A stretch of 64,000 bases of DNA from Turbatrix aceti (Eukaryota > Nematoda > Chromadorea > Rhabditida > Panagrolaimidae). Made by a program: the position numbers and the translations under genes. Position 1 is the stretch's first letter; each line of letters starts with the position of its first letter. Positions 29,801 through 39,700 of the stretch are shown here, piece by piece. The notes under the pieces were generated by a model that was given only the letters and a program-made list of their open reading frames with translations, made no database searches and was not told where the DNA came from. The stretch spans positions 8,627,246-8,691,245 of the forward strand of contig OZ017770.1 in assembly GCA_963969345.1 (NCBI GenBank), written 5' to 3'.

Positions 29801-32800
29801 GATTTTAGATATCCCAGAACCCCCGACTTCCAAGCCATCTTCACATCGCAGCTCCGTTGGCTCAGATTGGACAATACCGAGCCACGCGCATCTCTTCGAG
29901 CTCACGCAAGCCGGTGTGCTTTTGACGTACCAAAACGCATCGAGAATAGCAGCACAGAAGCCGCTGACAGCTGACACAGAGGAGCCATTCAACGCAGCGA
30001 TTGCAGGAGCCATGGCAGGACTGGTAGTCGACGGCACAGGTACAATTCATTCCGATGTCGTTCGTGAAATGCAAATGACCCAAGCGCAACAAGAACCCGA
30101 GCTTGTCGGTGCTGGCGACTACGAAATCGTTGATACAGATGATGTTCCTATCAGCAGGACTTCAAAACTCGATTCTACCGATGTCATGATGCAGTCCATG
30201 CATCCCAGCTACCTGCAGGATGACAACGATGTAGATGAAGACGATAACTTTGAACTAGTCTCAGACAGCAACGTGCTCGAAGAAGGCCAGGAATTCGACA
30301 GCGAATGGCAACAAGTCAGAACCCCGACACCTGTTCAGGAAATTGAAGCCATTGCGGATAAATTGGCCGGGTCAGCCATTGAACACGTTTTGCAGGAGAC
30401 AGGTAAGTTGCTCAGACCTGGGATAAATAAAGAAAAATTGTTTTAGAATCGAAAGCCGAAACATCAGAAGAGCAAGCACCTGCGCCAACAGAAACCGATG
30501 ATTTTGGTAATTTTTGTATTTTATGAACGACGAAAAATTAAAAAAAAATTTTCAGAAGAATTGGAACGTGAAAAACAACCCCAGGATACAGAACCCCTCG
30601 CGGCTGAAGAAGGTACTCCCACAACGGATGCTCCTGTTGAACATCAAGCAGAAGAAGACGTCGAATACCATGAAAAACTTTCCGACCAGCAAGTTGAATC
30701 CCAAAAAGGAGACATCGATGCTCAAGGTCCAGGAGGACGTTCCCAGAGCCCCCCTGAGCTACCAGGAAGCACCGACTATCATCTCGAGTTCATGACTCAC
30801 CACCAAACCGATCCAACAGGCGACCTGCACATAGAGACTGAACCAGTCACTCGCAAAGAAACAGCTCCATCGGGTCAGACGACAAGTCCACTTGGCGAAT
30901 TTGAAACTGAGCCTACCGGACAACAGACCAGTCCTCTGGGCCGCGAAAGTCTATCGCCCCTCGAAGATGCTTTCCGTCACCCAACCAGTGTTGTACCGAC
31001 CGCCACCGACGAATCGGACCGTTTAAGACGCGATTTCGACGACGAAGGAAGACAAGTCGACCAATCCAAGTCCCACACATCTAGTGAAACAGAGCATGGC
31101 TATGAAACTATTGCTCGCGATGAAAAGCCACAAGAACAAGAACCAGAAGCCGAAAGTCCAAGTGAAGCTTACGAGTTCATAAGTCGCGATGAATACACCG
31201 AGGAACGACCTCAGTCTGAAGAAATCACACAACATGAAGGAGAGAAACCCGAGATTGTCCCAGAATCACCCAGCACTACACAACACCCTGAGGAAACCAC
31301 AGAAGCAGCAAAAACACCGGAAAAAGAGCAATTGGAGTCAGAAAAACAGCATCCGGAGCGCAGGAGTTCTGAAGACGAAGAAGCCGGCCCAGGCTTAGCC
31401 CAGAAAATTGCAGGCACTATTGCCGGTGCTGCGATTGGCGGTGTTGCCCTGGCAGCACAAACCATCGCCGACAAGCTCCAACATGACGACGGACAGACAG
31501 AAAAACAAGTTGCATCATCCGAAGAAAGCAAAACCGCTGGTTTTGGTGAGTTCATTTCAAAAAATTGCCAAAATGTAAACCAAAGAATTTTAGAATCCCA
31601 AGAGCATGAAATCAGTCCCCAGGACACTTCTGAACACCCAGAAACAAAGGAAACAGGTGAACATGGAAAACAACGCGAACACGTAACATTCGAAAGCGAC
31701 GATCGCGATCGCGACCAAGCAGCAGAAAAAAGCCCGACTAACTCGAACGAAGAACGCGCGCGCGACTCTGACAACGAAGAGCAATCTCTCGAGCATGGCG
31801 GCGCTGTCGATGTAGTTTCGCCTCTTCCAGGTGATTCAAAGACATCTGAATCAGTGCCAAAACGTCCATTTGGCCGACCGGCTGAATTAATTGCTCAAGA
31901 AAGTCGCGCTCAACTCTGGGGATCAAATGATTCTCTAGAAAAAGAAGACGAAGACGACCTACCAACCCAGGATGTCATTGATGCCGATGGCGATGTTGAA
32001 ATGCACGAAGCTGATACGCTGGACGAAGGCCAGCAGGCAGGCATGGACATCAGCCAGGACTCACTCAACTTTGCCGAGTCCAACAGACCAGCAAAACCCG
32101 TAAATGTGCTGGAGGAGCAGTACATGACGGATTCGCTGACAGTGCCCTCGGGTCCGTCGACATCTGTCGGCCTCGGAGTGCCTACGGATATTCCCCGACC
32201 TCATTCGCCGATTCCACCTGCCATGAGAGAACAGGAAGACGTGTTTGACGTTGCTGACAATGATTCACTCGGCGGCGACTCCGGCGGCTCCGGCAGAGCC
32301 TCAATCGTCGAGATTACCAAAAAATCCAAGGCTGAGTGTTACGATACCGTTTCGGAATCCAGTCTGCAGGAGTTTGAACGACTGGAGCGAGAGTTGAGAG
32401 ACAGCCATTCGGATGCCGGTGGAAGCGTGGAACACATCGACCAGCAGGCGGGTGCCCAGCAAGGTTCCATCAGCTCGCTGACCGAATTCGAAACCATCGA
32501 ACGTGAAATTCAGCTTCAAGCTATTGCACAGCAAAACCTGACCGGTGAAGAAGTAATGATGCTGTCCGACATCCGTGAGGAATCAGAACTCGAGGAAATG
32601 AGTGTTCGTGCCGACGACGAGGAAGAGGATTCATTGTCTGAAAACCGACTGCCAAAGCCTGATAACGCAGCCACGCAGTCTCACCCTGTGACGGAGACGA
32701 TGCTGATGTCCACAGACAGTTTAGAAGCAGTCAGACAACCCCCTACCCTTGCCATCGAGACGAGTACCGATTCCCTCGATCCTCACCTCCAGCATGCCAT

Positions 32801-33236
32801 CTTCTCACCCAACCAAAATGAACACGAAACCTACACGCAACACAGCCTCACGGATCACGATTCAGTCCTTGAAGGCGTCAGTCAGAGTAATCCCAGCCAG
32901 GATACCCAGCTGCTGAGTGGCGACACAGTAGCAACCTACCAGGAGTATCGAGAGGACGACGACGATAAAGATTCTCTCACCGAAGCCCTGGAATCGTATC
33001 CCTCTACTCTGACGACGTTTGAGACGATCCAGATGAAGGACGACGGCTCGACCGAGACAATCACCCGACGGGTGCTTACCCGCGTCACCGATCCCGTTCA
33101 CAGCCGAGTCCGCTTTACCGGCACCGAAGACGAGGAACACATCCACAGCATTCCTGCCGACCGCTCGATTCGAACCATCGACGAGGAAGGCAACGTCACA
33201 ACTACGCAGTATCGACGCACTCCGCCGCTTCCATAA
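106..33236 (+). CDS. unc-44: unc-44: giant ankyrin, 5'-partial, about 23 exons (whole gene)
   Basis: Ankyrin adaptor linking membrane proteins to the spectrin skeleton, known in nematodes for axon guidance and neuronal polarity. My exon model: 106-2373, 2430-2884, 3227-3359, 3413-4949, 5005-5187, 5233-5703, 5787-5900, 7737-7820, 8041-8157, 8748-8780, 9711-10166, 10211-10375, 10428-13649, 13699-17499, 17549-21367, 21416-22705, 22760-27601, 27654-28427, 28484-29751, 29809-30402, 30447-30506, 30556-31545, 31594-33236. Phases agree at every junction except a 2-nt excess in 28484-29751. If that is corrected, the product is about 9,438 aa from the first visible exon, longer than the roughly 7,000-aa C. 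elegans giant form. Domain order (ANK, ZU5-ZU5-UPA, death domain, acidic tail) is that of the family. The first exon follows an acceptor, so the true N-terminus is outside the window. Confidence 0.9.
2994..3011 (+). CDS. unc-44: unc-44 candidate 18-nt alternative microexon
   Basis: A strong acceptor (TTTTTTTACAG, ending at 2993) is followed 18 nt later by a donor-like GTAGGT. Exon 2 ends in phase 2 and exon 3 starts in the matching phase, so inserting 18 nt adds six residues (about KIFRRN after the shared Ser) without breaking the frame. It lies just before the spectrin-binding ZU5 domain. Without it, exon 2 joins exon 3 directly to give [15 protein letters not shown]. This is supported only by splice-site and phase logic. 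It could equally be a decoy in the 342-nt intron. Confidence 0.35.
3227..5187 (+). CDS. unc-44: unc-44 exons 3-5: ZU5-ZU5-UPA and death domain
   Basis: Exon 3 (3227-3359) begins [16 protein letters not shown] and carries the Asp-Ala-Arg tripeptide that in vertebrate ankyrins is needed for beta-spectrin binding. Exon 4 (3413-4949) completes the first ZU5, then encodes the second ZU5 (from VHCVGPEGG), the UPA domain and most of the death domain ([16 protein letters not shown]). Exon 5 (5005-5187) finishes it with [17 protein letters not shown]. Together these form the ankyrin supramodule at its usual length. Exon 4 starts directly after TTTTTTTCCAG at 3412 with GAA AAA TTG, so no local start codon is needed. 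Introns are 342, 53, 55 and 45 nt; the last (5188-5232) is a multiple of three and has no stop. Confidence 0.93.
5233..5923 (+). CDS. unc-44: unc-44 exons 6-7 with possible short-isoform stop
   Basis: Exon 6 (5233-5703) encodes a charged, Thr/Glu-rich linker ([19 protein letters not shown], then a run of Glu codons). After an 83-nt intron, exon 7 starts at 5787 with [15 protein letters not shown]. It can end in two ways: read through to a TAA at 5921-5923 (GIKTDES stop), giving a protein of about 1,720 aa from the visible start, or splice at GTATTA (donor 5901) in phase 1 and join any downstream phase-1 tail exon. No AATAAA is evident close behind the stop. Alternative short and giant products are known for unc-44 in C. 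elegans, so both forms are plausible here. Confidence 0.7.
5924..7296 (+). other. unc-44 large intron or 3'UTR, with possible internal promoter region
   Basis: This 1.4-kb stretch lies between the short-isoform stop and the exon beginning with ATG 7297. The first 850 bases are rich in T- and A-homopolymers and I see no coding there. From about 6,780 to 7,140 the composition becomes more balanced, with CG-containing segments. A splice-acceptor-like TTCTGTTAG ends at 7253, 44 nt before ATG 7297, which fits a 5'UTR acceptor or a spliced-leader site. A promoter for a downstream isoform is an inference from this layout only. Confidence 0.4.
7297..8157 (+). CDS. unc-44: unc-44 alternative first exon plus exons 8-9
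   Basis: An exon starting at ATG 7297 ([20 protein letters not shown]) runs to 7579 and ends in phase 1. It joins exon 8 (7737-7820) and exon 9 (8041-8157), also phase 1, giving a charged linker that includes [19 protein letters not shown]. The start exon has no acceptor in a phase compatible with exon 7, so I read it as an alternative N-terminus; exon 7 can instead splice straight to exon 8. The MTRVVTT stretch resembles the post-death-domain regions of ankyrins as I remember them. After exon 9, intron retention would give GGT TAG (stop 8160-8162), a possible further isoform end. Confidence 0.65.
8158..8747 (+). other. unc-44 intron with AATAAA cluster (possible alternative 3' end)
   Basis: The 590-nt intron after exon 9 has no coding exon that I can support. 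Near 8,607-8,632 it carries closely spaced AATAAA-type hexamers (GAATAAACTAAAATAAAAC). With the in-frame TAG at 8160 these could terminate a transcript that retains the intron start. The rest is T/A-homopolymer-rich. Confidence 0.3.
8748..8780 (+). CDS. unc-44: unc-44 exon 10: 33-nt microexon
   Basis: The acceptor CTTTTCAG ends at 8747 and the donor GTGAGT starts at 8781, flanking 33 nt that encode [11 protein letters not shown] across a 1-1 phase pair. Reading flows from SAVS in exon 9 to [19 protein letters not shown] in exon 11 with or without it, so it can be included or skipped freely. Both sites match the consensus used elsewhere in the gene. It is too short to score as an open reading frame by itself. 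Confidence 0.6.
8781..9710 (+). other. unc-44 930-nt intron
   Basis: One of the longer introns in the gene. It is mostly A/T-homopolymer sequence. A more complex patch at about 9,190-9,350 contains an acceptor-like CTCACAG (ends 9241), a 22-codon open stretch and a stop overlapping CAATAAAT. Its phase does not fit the upstream donors, so I do not annotate it as an exon. The intron ends with GGTTTTAG at 9710. Confidence 0.5.
9711..10375 (+). CDS. unc-44: unc-44 exons 11-12: linker before giant tail
   Basis: Exon 11 (9711-10166) begins [19 protein letters not shown], followed by a short Lys/Glu-rich probable coiled coil ([18 protein letters not shown]) and a Ser/Thr/Glu/Pro-rich disordered stretch. 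Exon 12 (10211-10375) encodes [19 protein letters not shown] and onwards. Both exons are phase 1-1. The reading frame is open upstream of 9711, but the TTTTAG acceptor and the phase place the true start there. No folded domain is visible. Confidence 0.75.
10428..13649 (+). CDS. unc-44: unc-44 exon 13: first large tail exon (3,222 nt)
   Basis: A phase 1-1 exon of 1,074 residues dominated by Glu, Pro, Ser and Thr, with no recognisable globular fold. It holds two copies of the hydrophobic helix [20 protein letters not shown] (about 11,002-11,098 as a variant, and 13,370-13,465). It also holds five copies of a ~100-residue unit made of a Thr run followed by [16 protein letters not shown] (near 11,893, 12,193, 12,517, 12,826 and 13,090). 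C. elegans giant UNC-44 also has a repetitive Ser/Thr/Glu/Pro tail. The exon ends PSVP plus one base at GTAAGC (13650). Confidence 0.85.
11893..20890 (+). repeat. Thr-run / [16 protein letters not shown] repeats in the unc-44 tail
   Basis: Units of about 100 residues begin with [18 protein letters not shown] Thr runs followed by [16 protein letters not shown]. Clear copies start near 11,893, 12,193, 12,517, 12,826, 13,090, 16,380, 16,670, 16,930, 20,230, 20,520 and 20,780, with degenerate ones near 13,830 and 17,680. The last three and one degenerate copy belong to the 3.85-kb duplication. The Thr runs are dense potential phosphorylation or glycosylation sites. Confidence 0.85.
13306..21166 (+). 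repeat. 3,850-bp tandem duplication inside unc-44 (two apparently identical copies)
   Basis: Sequence from about 13,306 to 17,316 matches 17,156 to 21,166 at a constant offset of 3,850 bp. I found no substitution on comparing lines and the antisense and sense open frames. The unit equals one intron (49 nt) plus one exon (3,801 nt), so the duplication adds 1,267 residues in frame. Just outside the tract the flanks diverge: 13,240-13,305 differs from 17,090-17,155 by substitutions and 9 inserted nt, and sequence after 21,166 differs from that after 17,316. Either a very recent duplication or gene conversion, or an assembly duplication, would give this. Confidence 0.9.
13699..17499 (+). CDS. unc-44: unc-44 exon 14: tandem-duplicated tail exon, copy 1
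   Basis: A 3,801-nt phase 1-1 exon beginning [17 protein letters not shown]. It carries three glycine-zipper-like helices (about 14,655, 15,785 and 17,220), three Thr-run repeats (16,380, 16,670 and 16,930) plus a degenerate one (13,830), and repeats containing [14 protein letters not shown]. The preceding 49-nt intron (13650-13698) and this exon form one 3,850-bp unit that recurs at 17500-21349. I saw no mismatch between the copies when comparing lines and translations. Confidence 0.85.
17549..21367 (+). CDS. unc-44: unc-44 exon 15: tandem-duplicated tail exon, copy 2
   Basis: Phase 1-1 exon of 3,819 nt. Sequence matches copy 1 at an offset of 3,850 until about 21,166, where differences start (CACAGCGATG here against CACGGTGATG, and [12 protein letters not shown] against the shorter [11 protein letters not shown]). 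Its own last 200 nt therefore mark the older, non-duplicated end of the tract. It contains helix copies near 18,505, 19,635 and 21,070, and Thr-run repeats near 20,230, 20,520 and 20,780. It ends at GTAAGC (21368), an intron that is a diverged relative of the two upstream 49-nt introns but 48 nt long and free of in-frame stops. Confidence 0.85.
21416..22705 (+). CDS. unc-44: unc-44 exon 16: tail exon with first SPPEQPGST module
   Basis: A 1,290-nt phase 1-1 exon. It opens [18 protein letters not shown], the same start as exons 14 and 15, showing common descent by exon duplication. It introduces the ~115-residue module that begins [20 protein letters not shown] (about 22,111-22,460), followed by an acidic stretch and a helix copy (22,602-22,700). 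The 54-nt intron after it (22706-22759) is stop-free and in frame, so intron retention would not interrupt translation. Confidence 0.82.
22760..27601 (+). CDS. unc-44: unc-44 exon 17: largest tail exon (4,842 nt)
   Basis: Phase 1-1, about 1,614 residues. It contains three copies of the SPPEQPGST module (about 23,727, 25,497 and 26,890) and three hydrophobic helix copies (24,330; 26,040, the most divergent, [18 protein letters not shown]; and 27,500). Between them lie unique acidic, probably disordered segments. The blocks around 23,727-24,420 and 26,890-27,595 are near-identical over about 700 bp, so they also derive from an internal duplication. It ends EQFEHE plus one base before a 52-nt intron. 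Confidence 0.85.
27654..28427 (+). CDS. unc-44: unc-44 exon 18: tail exon
   Basis: A 774-nt phase 1-1 exon starting [17 protein letters not shown], which closely resembles the start of exon 17 ([17 protein letters not shown]), so the two exons are paralogous. It carries [16 protein letters not shown], also shared with exon 17, and one glycine-zipper-like helix (28,303-28,400). It is acidic and predicted to be disordered otherwise. It ends EEQEQ plus one base at GTAACT. Confidence 0.8.
28484..29751 (+). CDS. unc-44: unc-44 exon 19: tail exon with 2-nt frame-breaking insertion
   Basis: The exon starts [20 protein letters not shown] and contains a copy of the [14 protein letters not shown] repeat. 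Its length (1,268 nt) is 2 nt off the phase 1-1 pattern of its neighbours. Compared with its paralogues at about 15,165 and 19,015 (GGGGAGCGAGAAGAA), this copy reads GGGGAACGCGAGAAGAA, with an extra CG at about 28,972-28,975. Literal translation leaves the conserved repeat and stops at 29,233-29,235, cutting the protein to about 8,171 aa. Beyond the insertion the original frame stays open and conserved to the donor at 29752. A sequencing or assembly error, an allelic null, or skipping of this exon (which restores phase) are all possible. Confidence 0.75.
29809..33236 (+). CDS. unc-44: unc-44 exons 20-23: C-terminal tail
   Basis: Exons 29809-30402, 30447-30506, 30556-31545 and 31594-33236, all joined in phase 1 by introns of 44-57 nt. 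Exon 20 repeats a motif from exon 19 ([20 protein letters not shown]). Exon 22 holds the fifth [13 protein letters not shown] module ([18 protein letters not shown], about 30,735-31,085) and the last helix copy ([20 protein letters not shown], 31,383). The final exon is acidic with Ser-Leu-rich segments and ends in a more basic, less repetitive C-terminus ([19 protein letters not shown] to QYRRTPPLP), with TAA at 33234-33236. If the exon 19 frameshift is real and exon 19 is not skipped, these exons would be untranslated. Confidence 0.82.
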
Positions 33237-33409
33237 AAACGTATTATGATCTTACAGCATCCCTTCCCGGCTTATTGTTACATGCTTGGCCGCATTTCAA
33301 GAGCAGTGCATTTTTTGTAGAACTCTTTTTTTTATTATCATTTACGAATCAATTAATATGGTTGTTGTCACATCTAAGTCTGGTAATTTGCTTTTACGCG
33401 TGTTTAGTG

Positions 33410-33415
33410 AATAAA
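33410..33415 (+). terminator. unc-44 polyadenylation signal AATAAA
   Basis: A canonical AATAAA lies 174 nt after the unc-44 stop and is the first one in the 3' flank. Cleavage would fall near 33,430, a few tens of bases from the predicted end of the convergent ckk-1 transcript. The position fits the short 3'UTRs usual in nematodes. Confidence 0.55.
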
Positions 33416-33471
33416 TTAGCTTCTGAAGGTTATTTGATGGGTCTCAGGGTGTCAAGAAATTTGTTCACGCA

Positions 33472-33477
33472 TTTATT
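33472..33477 (-). terminator. ckk-1 polyadenylation signal AATAAA (minus strand)
   Basis: TTTATT on the plus strand gives AATAAA on the minus strand, 122 nt beyond the ckk-1 stop codon. Together with the unc-44 signal at 33,410 it defines a compact tail-to-tail junction in which the two 3'UTRs nearly touch or slightly overlap. Confidence 0.5.
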
Positions 33478-33598
33478 TGGTCCAATATAAGGCTACACAG
33501 CGACCCGTAGGGGTAAATACGCACCAAATAACAAAAAAATAAGTACGAACTGATTTTCAAGTTAGGAAATAAAGGTGAAATAGGTGTGAGATTGGAAT

Positions 33599-36518
<2,920 letters not shown>

Positions 36519-36691
36519 TCTAAAAAAAACTATTTAAAATTTCAGCTTGAGTATTTTTTAAAGTCACAGAAAAAAAGTAACAAAGAAATAGTCAAAGTAG
36601 CCAAAAACGAAAAAAAAAATTATATTTACTGTATAAAAAAATGTTAGAATGAAGTAGTAACAGAAAATATCCAGGTTATTTTTTGACTCAC

Positions 36692-36756
36692 TCAATGGTA
36701 ATAAGAAAATCGCGTTGGCGACAGGGTAATTTGTGTGGTGGATAGTACAAAGACAT
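36692..36756 (-). CDS. ckk-1: ckk-1 candidate upstream coding exon (alternative N-terminus)
   Basis: An ATG at 36756 opens a 65-nt exon (MSLYYPPHKLPCRQRDFLIT) ending at a GTGAGT donor (36691) in phase 2. Joined to the acceptor before 36518, it supplies GA to the single A preceding ATG, forming Glu and continuing in frame into MEQSSAAKE. That would lengthen the kinase to 591 aa. Splice sites and phase agree, but no homology supports the 22 residues. C. elegans ckk-1 is also known to make N-terminal variants. The alternative is direct trans-splicing at the 36518 exon. Confidence 0.45.
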
Positions 36757-39700
36757 GGTTGCTCAACAAATTATTATTTTTTCTCAAAGATTTTTTTATT
36801 TGTAAAAGAGTCAAGTATTGTGTGTGCGTTAAAAAAAATATAGAATAACAGCCACAAATTATGTCTTACAATTTTTTTTTACCGGTTAACAACCAAATTA
36901 TTTATTTATTTCCAGATGATCAATAGCAAAACCAGCTGTCAATGTCACAGTATAATTTTGATGCCTTAAAAATAAATAATATATATATCACCACCAAAAG
37001 TACAACAAGAGGAATATAGTACATACAATTTTTTAGCAGATGCAAAAAAAATACCAAGACTTTTGGATCCCATGTTGAAAAAAAGAGTATCGTATACATA
37101 AATAATGCACAAAATATATTACAAAAAAAAAATTTTTTTCTGACAATTTACATTTTATTTTCCAATTTTTCAGCAGTAATATCAAATTTTTCAAAACTGC
37201 CAAAAAATATTTTTGAAAGATCAAGTCCAAATGAAATTTGAATAATAAAATAGTAAGTCTTATTGAAAAAAAAGGTGAATACGCTACATGACTTCTGAAA
37301 GAAAAACCCAAGTCACACGTCATGGTGGTTGACTGTTCAAAAAGTCAACCTTTTTCATGATCTAATAAACGTATTATATAAACCATGGGTGAACTAACAT
37401 AAGAGGTCTAAGGTCTAAAAGGTGAAGTTTCAAAAAACAGTGAAAGTGAAAAAAAACCCGGACCAGACAGGACAAAATTCAGCGAAACAATAGAAAAGCG
37501 TATGCAGGGTGTGGTTGGCAGTTACAAAACCATGTGCAGTTGTCATTAATAGAAAATAAGCTTTTTCGTGTCGACATTACCACAAAAAAATGGATAAATA
37601 AAACAGCATAATATCAAATTTTATAGTTTGTCGTAAAAAATGCCTATTTTAGACTAGTGTCATCCTTTTTTCCTTGCATTTTAAAAAACATCAGTAAGTC
37701 AAAAGAGTAAAGTTGGCACACAGTTCCAAAAACAGGACAACAAAAAAGTTTCACTTAATGACTAACTGCTGCAAAAAAGCTTTAATTTGGAAAAAAAGAG
37801 ACAGTCGCCAAAAAAAAGTTTTTTATTCTCAGCCTTAAACTTGCAAGACATGCATCATATCAGAGAGAAAGAAAAATTCATTCAAAGCGGCTTGTCGTAA
37901 GAATAATTGATTATTAAAAAAAGATATACAAGCAGAAAGAAGCTTTCATCGAAAAATCAAAGCATTTTATGGACGAAAAGAAGCCGTCGGCTGCGACTGA
38001 CGGGATAGTTTACTAAATACTTGTAACAACAAAGAAAAGAGCAAAGCAAGGCTAAAAAAATAGACCTTTGCAGTTAGCAAGCATATTTATACCGTGATAC
38101 ATTATACCTTGTGACAAAAATAAATCCCAAAAACAACCAAAAACGGAGAACAGAAAATTTATTTCATTTGTTAGGAAATTTATTTCATTTGTTACATCAA
38201 AAAAATAAATATTATACATATTCAGTTCCGTCAGGTGAAGCAGTATTTTTTTGCAAATAAAAAAATATTGGCTTCACGCGGACTGAGTTTTCAGGTGCCG
38301 TGCGTTTTCATTCCTTTTTTTTAAGGAAACAAATTTGTCATAGCATGCACAACATTGTTGCCTATAATGTGGCACAAAGGCCCAAATAACAAACATCAAC
38401 AAAAGTGGTTCCTAAAATAAGGCTGTTTTTTTTGTTAGTCAATTAAAAAATGAAATCATTATTCTTTTTTATCAATGGTAATATTTTTTTGTTCAAAGAT
38501 AAATTTTTACAGGTGATATTACCGTCACAATGACACCTCCCGTCTGCAAAGTGATGTATGTAGATGTAAACAGAGGGCAAAACAAGAACAAAAGCAAACA
38601 AAAATAACTTGAGAACAATACTATTTACAAGTAAACAAACATGAGCCACGCATAAAAAAAAAGAAAAGAAGGAAAGAGCGCATGCCAGAGGGGTAATAGC
38701 CGTGTAACCCCAGCTAGTCAGTGAGTCAGCCTGGTCGACTGATGATTGGTAATGTGTAGTAGTAGTCAAGATCGTTAATGATAAATGCTCATGGACAGAC
38801 AAACTTTAATATTAATGAAAAAAGCTGCTCAAAAACCGGGACACGAGACAAAATGCGCAGTTATTATATTTTTTTTCGGTAGCCCCCTGTATAACATTGT
38901 CTTTCAGCTGGTGGCGGTGATGTGGACTTAAAAAAGCTATCCAAAATACATATTCCTCTGGGTCCCAATGACAATGTCTGGGGAAGGTCAGACAACAATA
39001 AAATTATCTAAATGAAAAATTTGACCACACAAATAAAAAAACGATGCCTAGCAGCAGGCTTCGCTGAAAGCAGCCTGGAAATTGGACAAAAGCGCGCCGG
39101 GGCAAAAACATTTGAAAAAAAAATTTGACATTTGCCTAACAAGCGCAAAATTGTAAATTGAATGGAAAAACAACGAGTCAGACAAAACAAACGTGTCTAA
39201 AACTTGCTAACTATATAATATTAGTATGCGTGAGAGTACCCAAATTTAGATTGGTATTTTTACATGATCATGATTGTATTTATAATTAAACACATTTTAA
39301 ATCATTAAAAAGTTACGGACTTTTGACGTCGTATGTGGTTCAACATAAATAATTGTTTGAGGAATGCACTTTGCGTTTGGTTTCCCGAATTATGCGATAG
39401 CGAGGACATTTTAATTTGTTCTGTATAAATAGTATGCTAAAATGAATAGAAAATATGTATTTAATTGTGTTTATGCAATACGAAACACTAAAAAATGACC
39501 ACCACACCGAGTAGAGCCGTGAAATCGAGCCGCTGACACTAGCCAGAAAAAAAAAATATAAAGCAACAAAAATGGGCCTGTCAAGCAATAAACATAAGCG
39601 TAAGTGATACACTTAAGTCAAGCCCATGTATATTCGCAACCCAGGTGCACTGAAAATTTTCATTTTCATTTTCAATCAGGCACTAAAAAATATGAAAAGC

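Larger units (their letters stand above)
22111..31085 (+). repeat. Five copies of a ~115-aa SPPEQPGST module in the unc-44 tail
   Basis: Modules at about 22,111-22,460, 23,727-24,080, 25,497-25,850, 26,890-27,245 and 30,735-31,085 share [20 protein letters not shown], then an ETEPVTR segment, [20 protein letters not shown] and [17 protein letters not shown]. Four copies are nearly identical; the fifth is more divergent. Conservation of aromatic and charged positions across the divergent copy suggests purifying selection on a linear binding segment rather than mere slippage. Confidence 0.9.
11002..31480 (+). repeat. Fifteen dispersed copies of a glycine-zipper-like hydrophobic helix in the unc-44 tail
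   Basis: Copies begin near 11,002, 13,370, 14,655, 15,785, 17,220, 18,505, 19,635, 21,070, 22,602, 24,330, 26,040, 27,500, 28,303, 29,592 and 31,383. The consensus is (S/G)P(S/G)LAKKIAG followed by [19 protein letters not shown]. It is about 30 residues, with Gly/Ala spaced three or four apart, Lys before and an acidic tract after. Each sits in an otherwise acidic, low-complexity region. Small-residue spacing of this type favours close helix packing or membrane association in other proteins; function here is inference. Confidence 0.9.

Noticed and set aside
10589..33146. Long antisense frames opposite the unc-44 tail exons (up to 283 aa near the 5' end and 220-234 aa in the tail)
   Set aside because: They are shadows of strongly biased sense codons (GAA, CCA, ACA) and repeat wherever the sense repeats do.
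37330..37362. GGTTGACT...AGTCAACC hairpin followed by T-run, like an intrinsic terminator
   Set aside because: Rho-independent terminators are bacterial; this is nematode nuclear DNA and no transcript ends here by other evidence.
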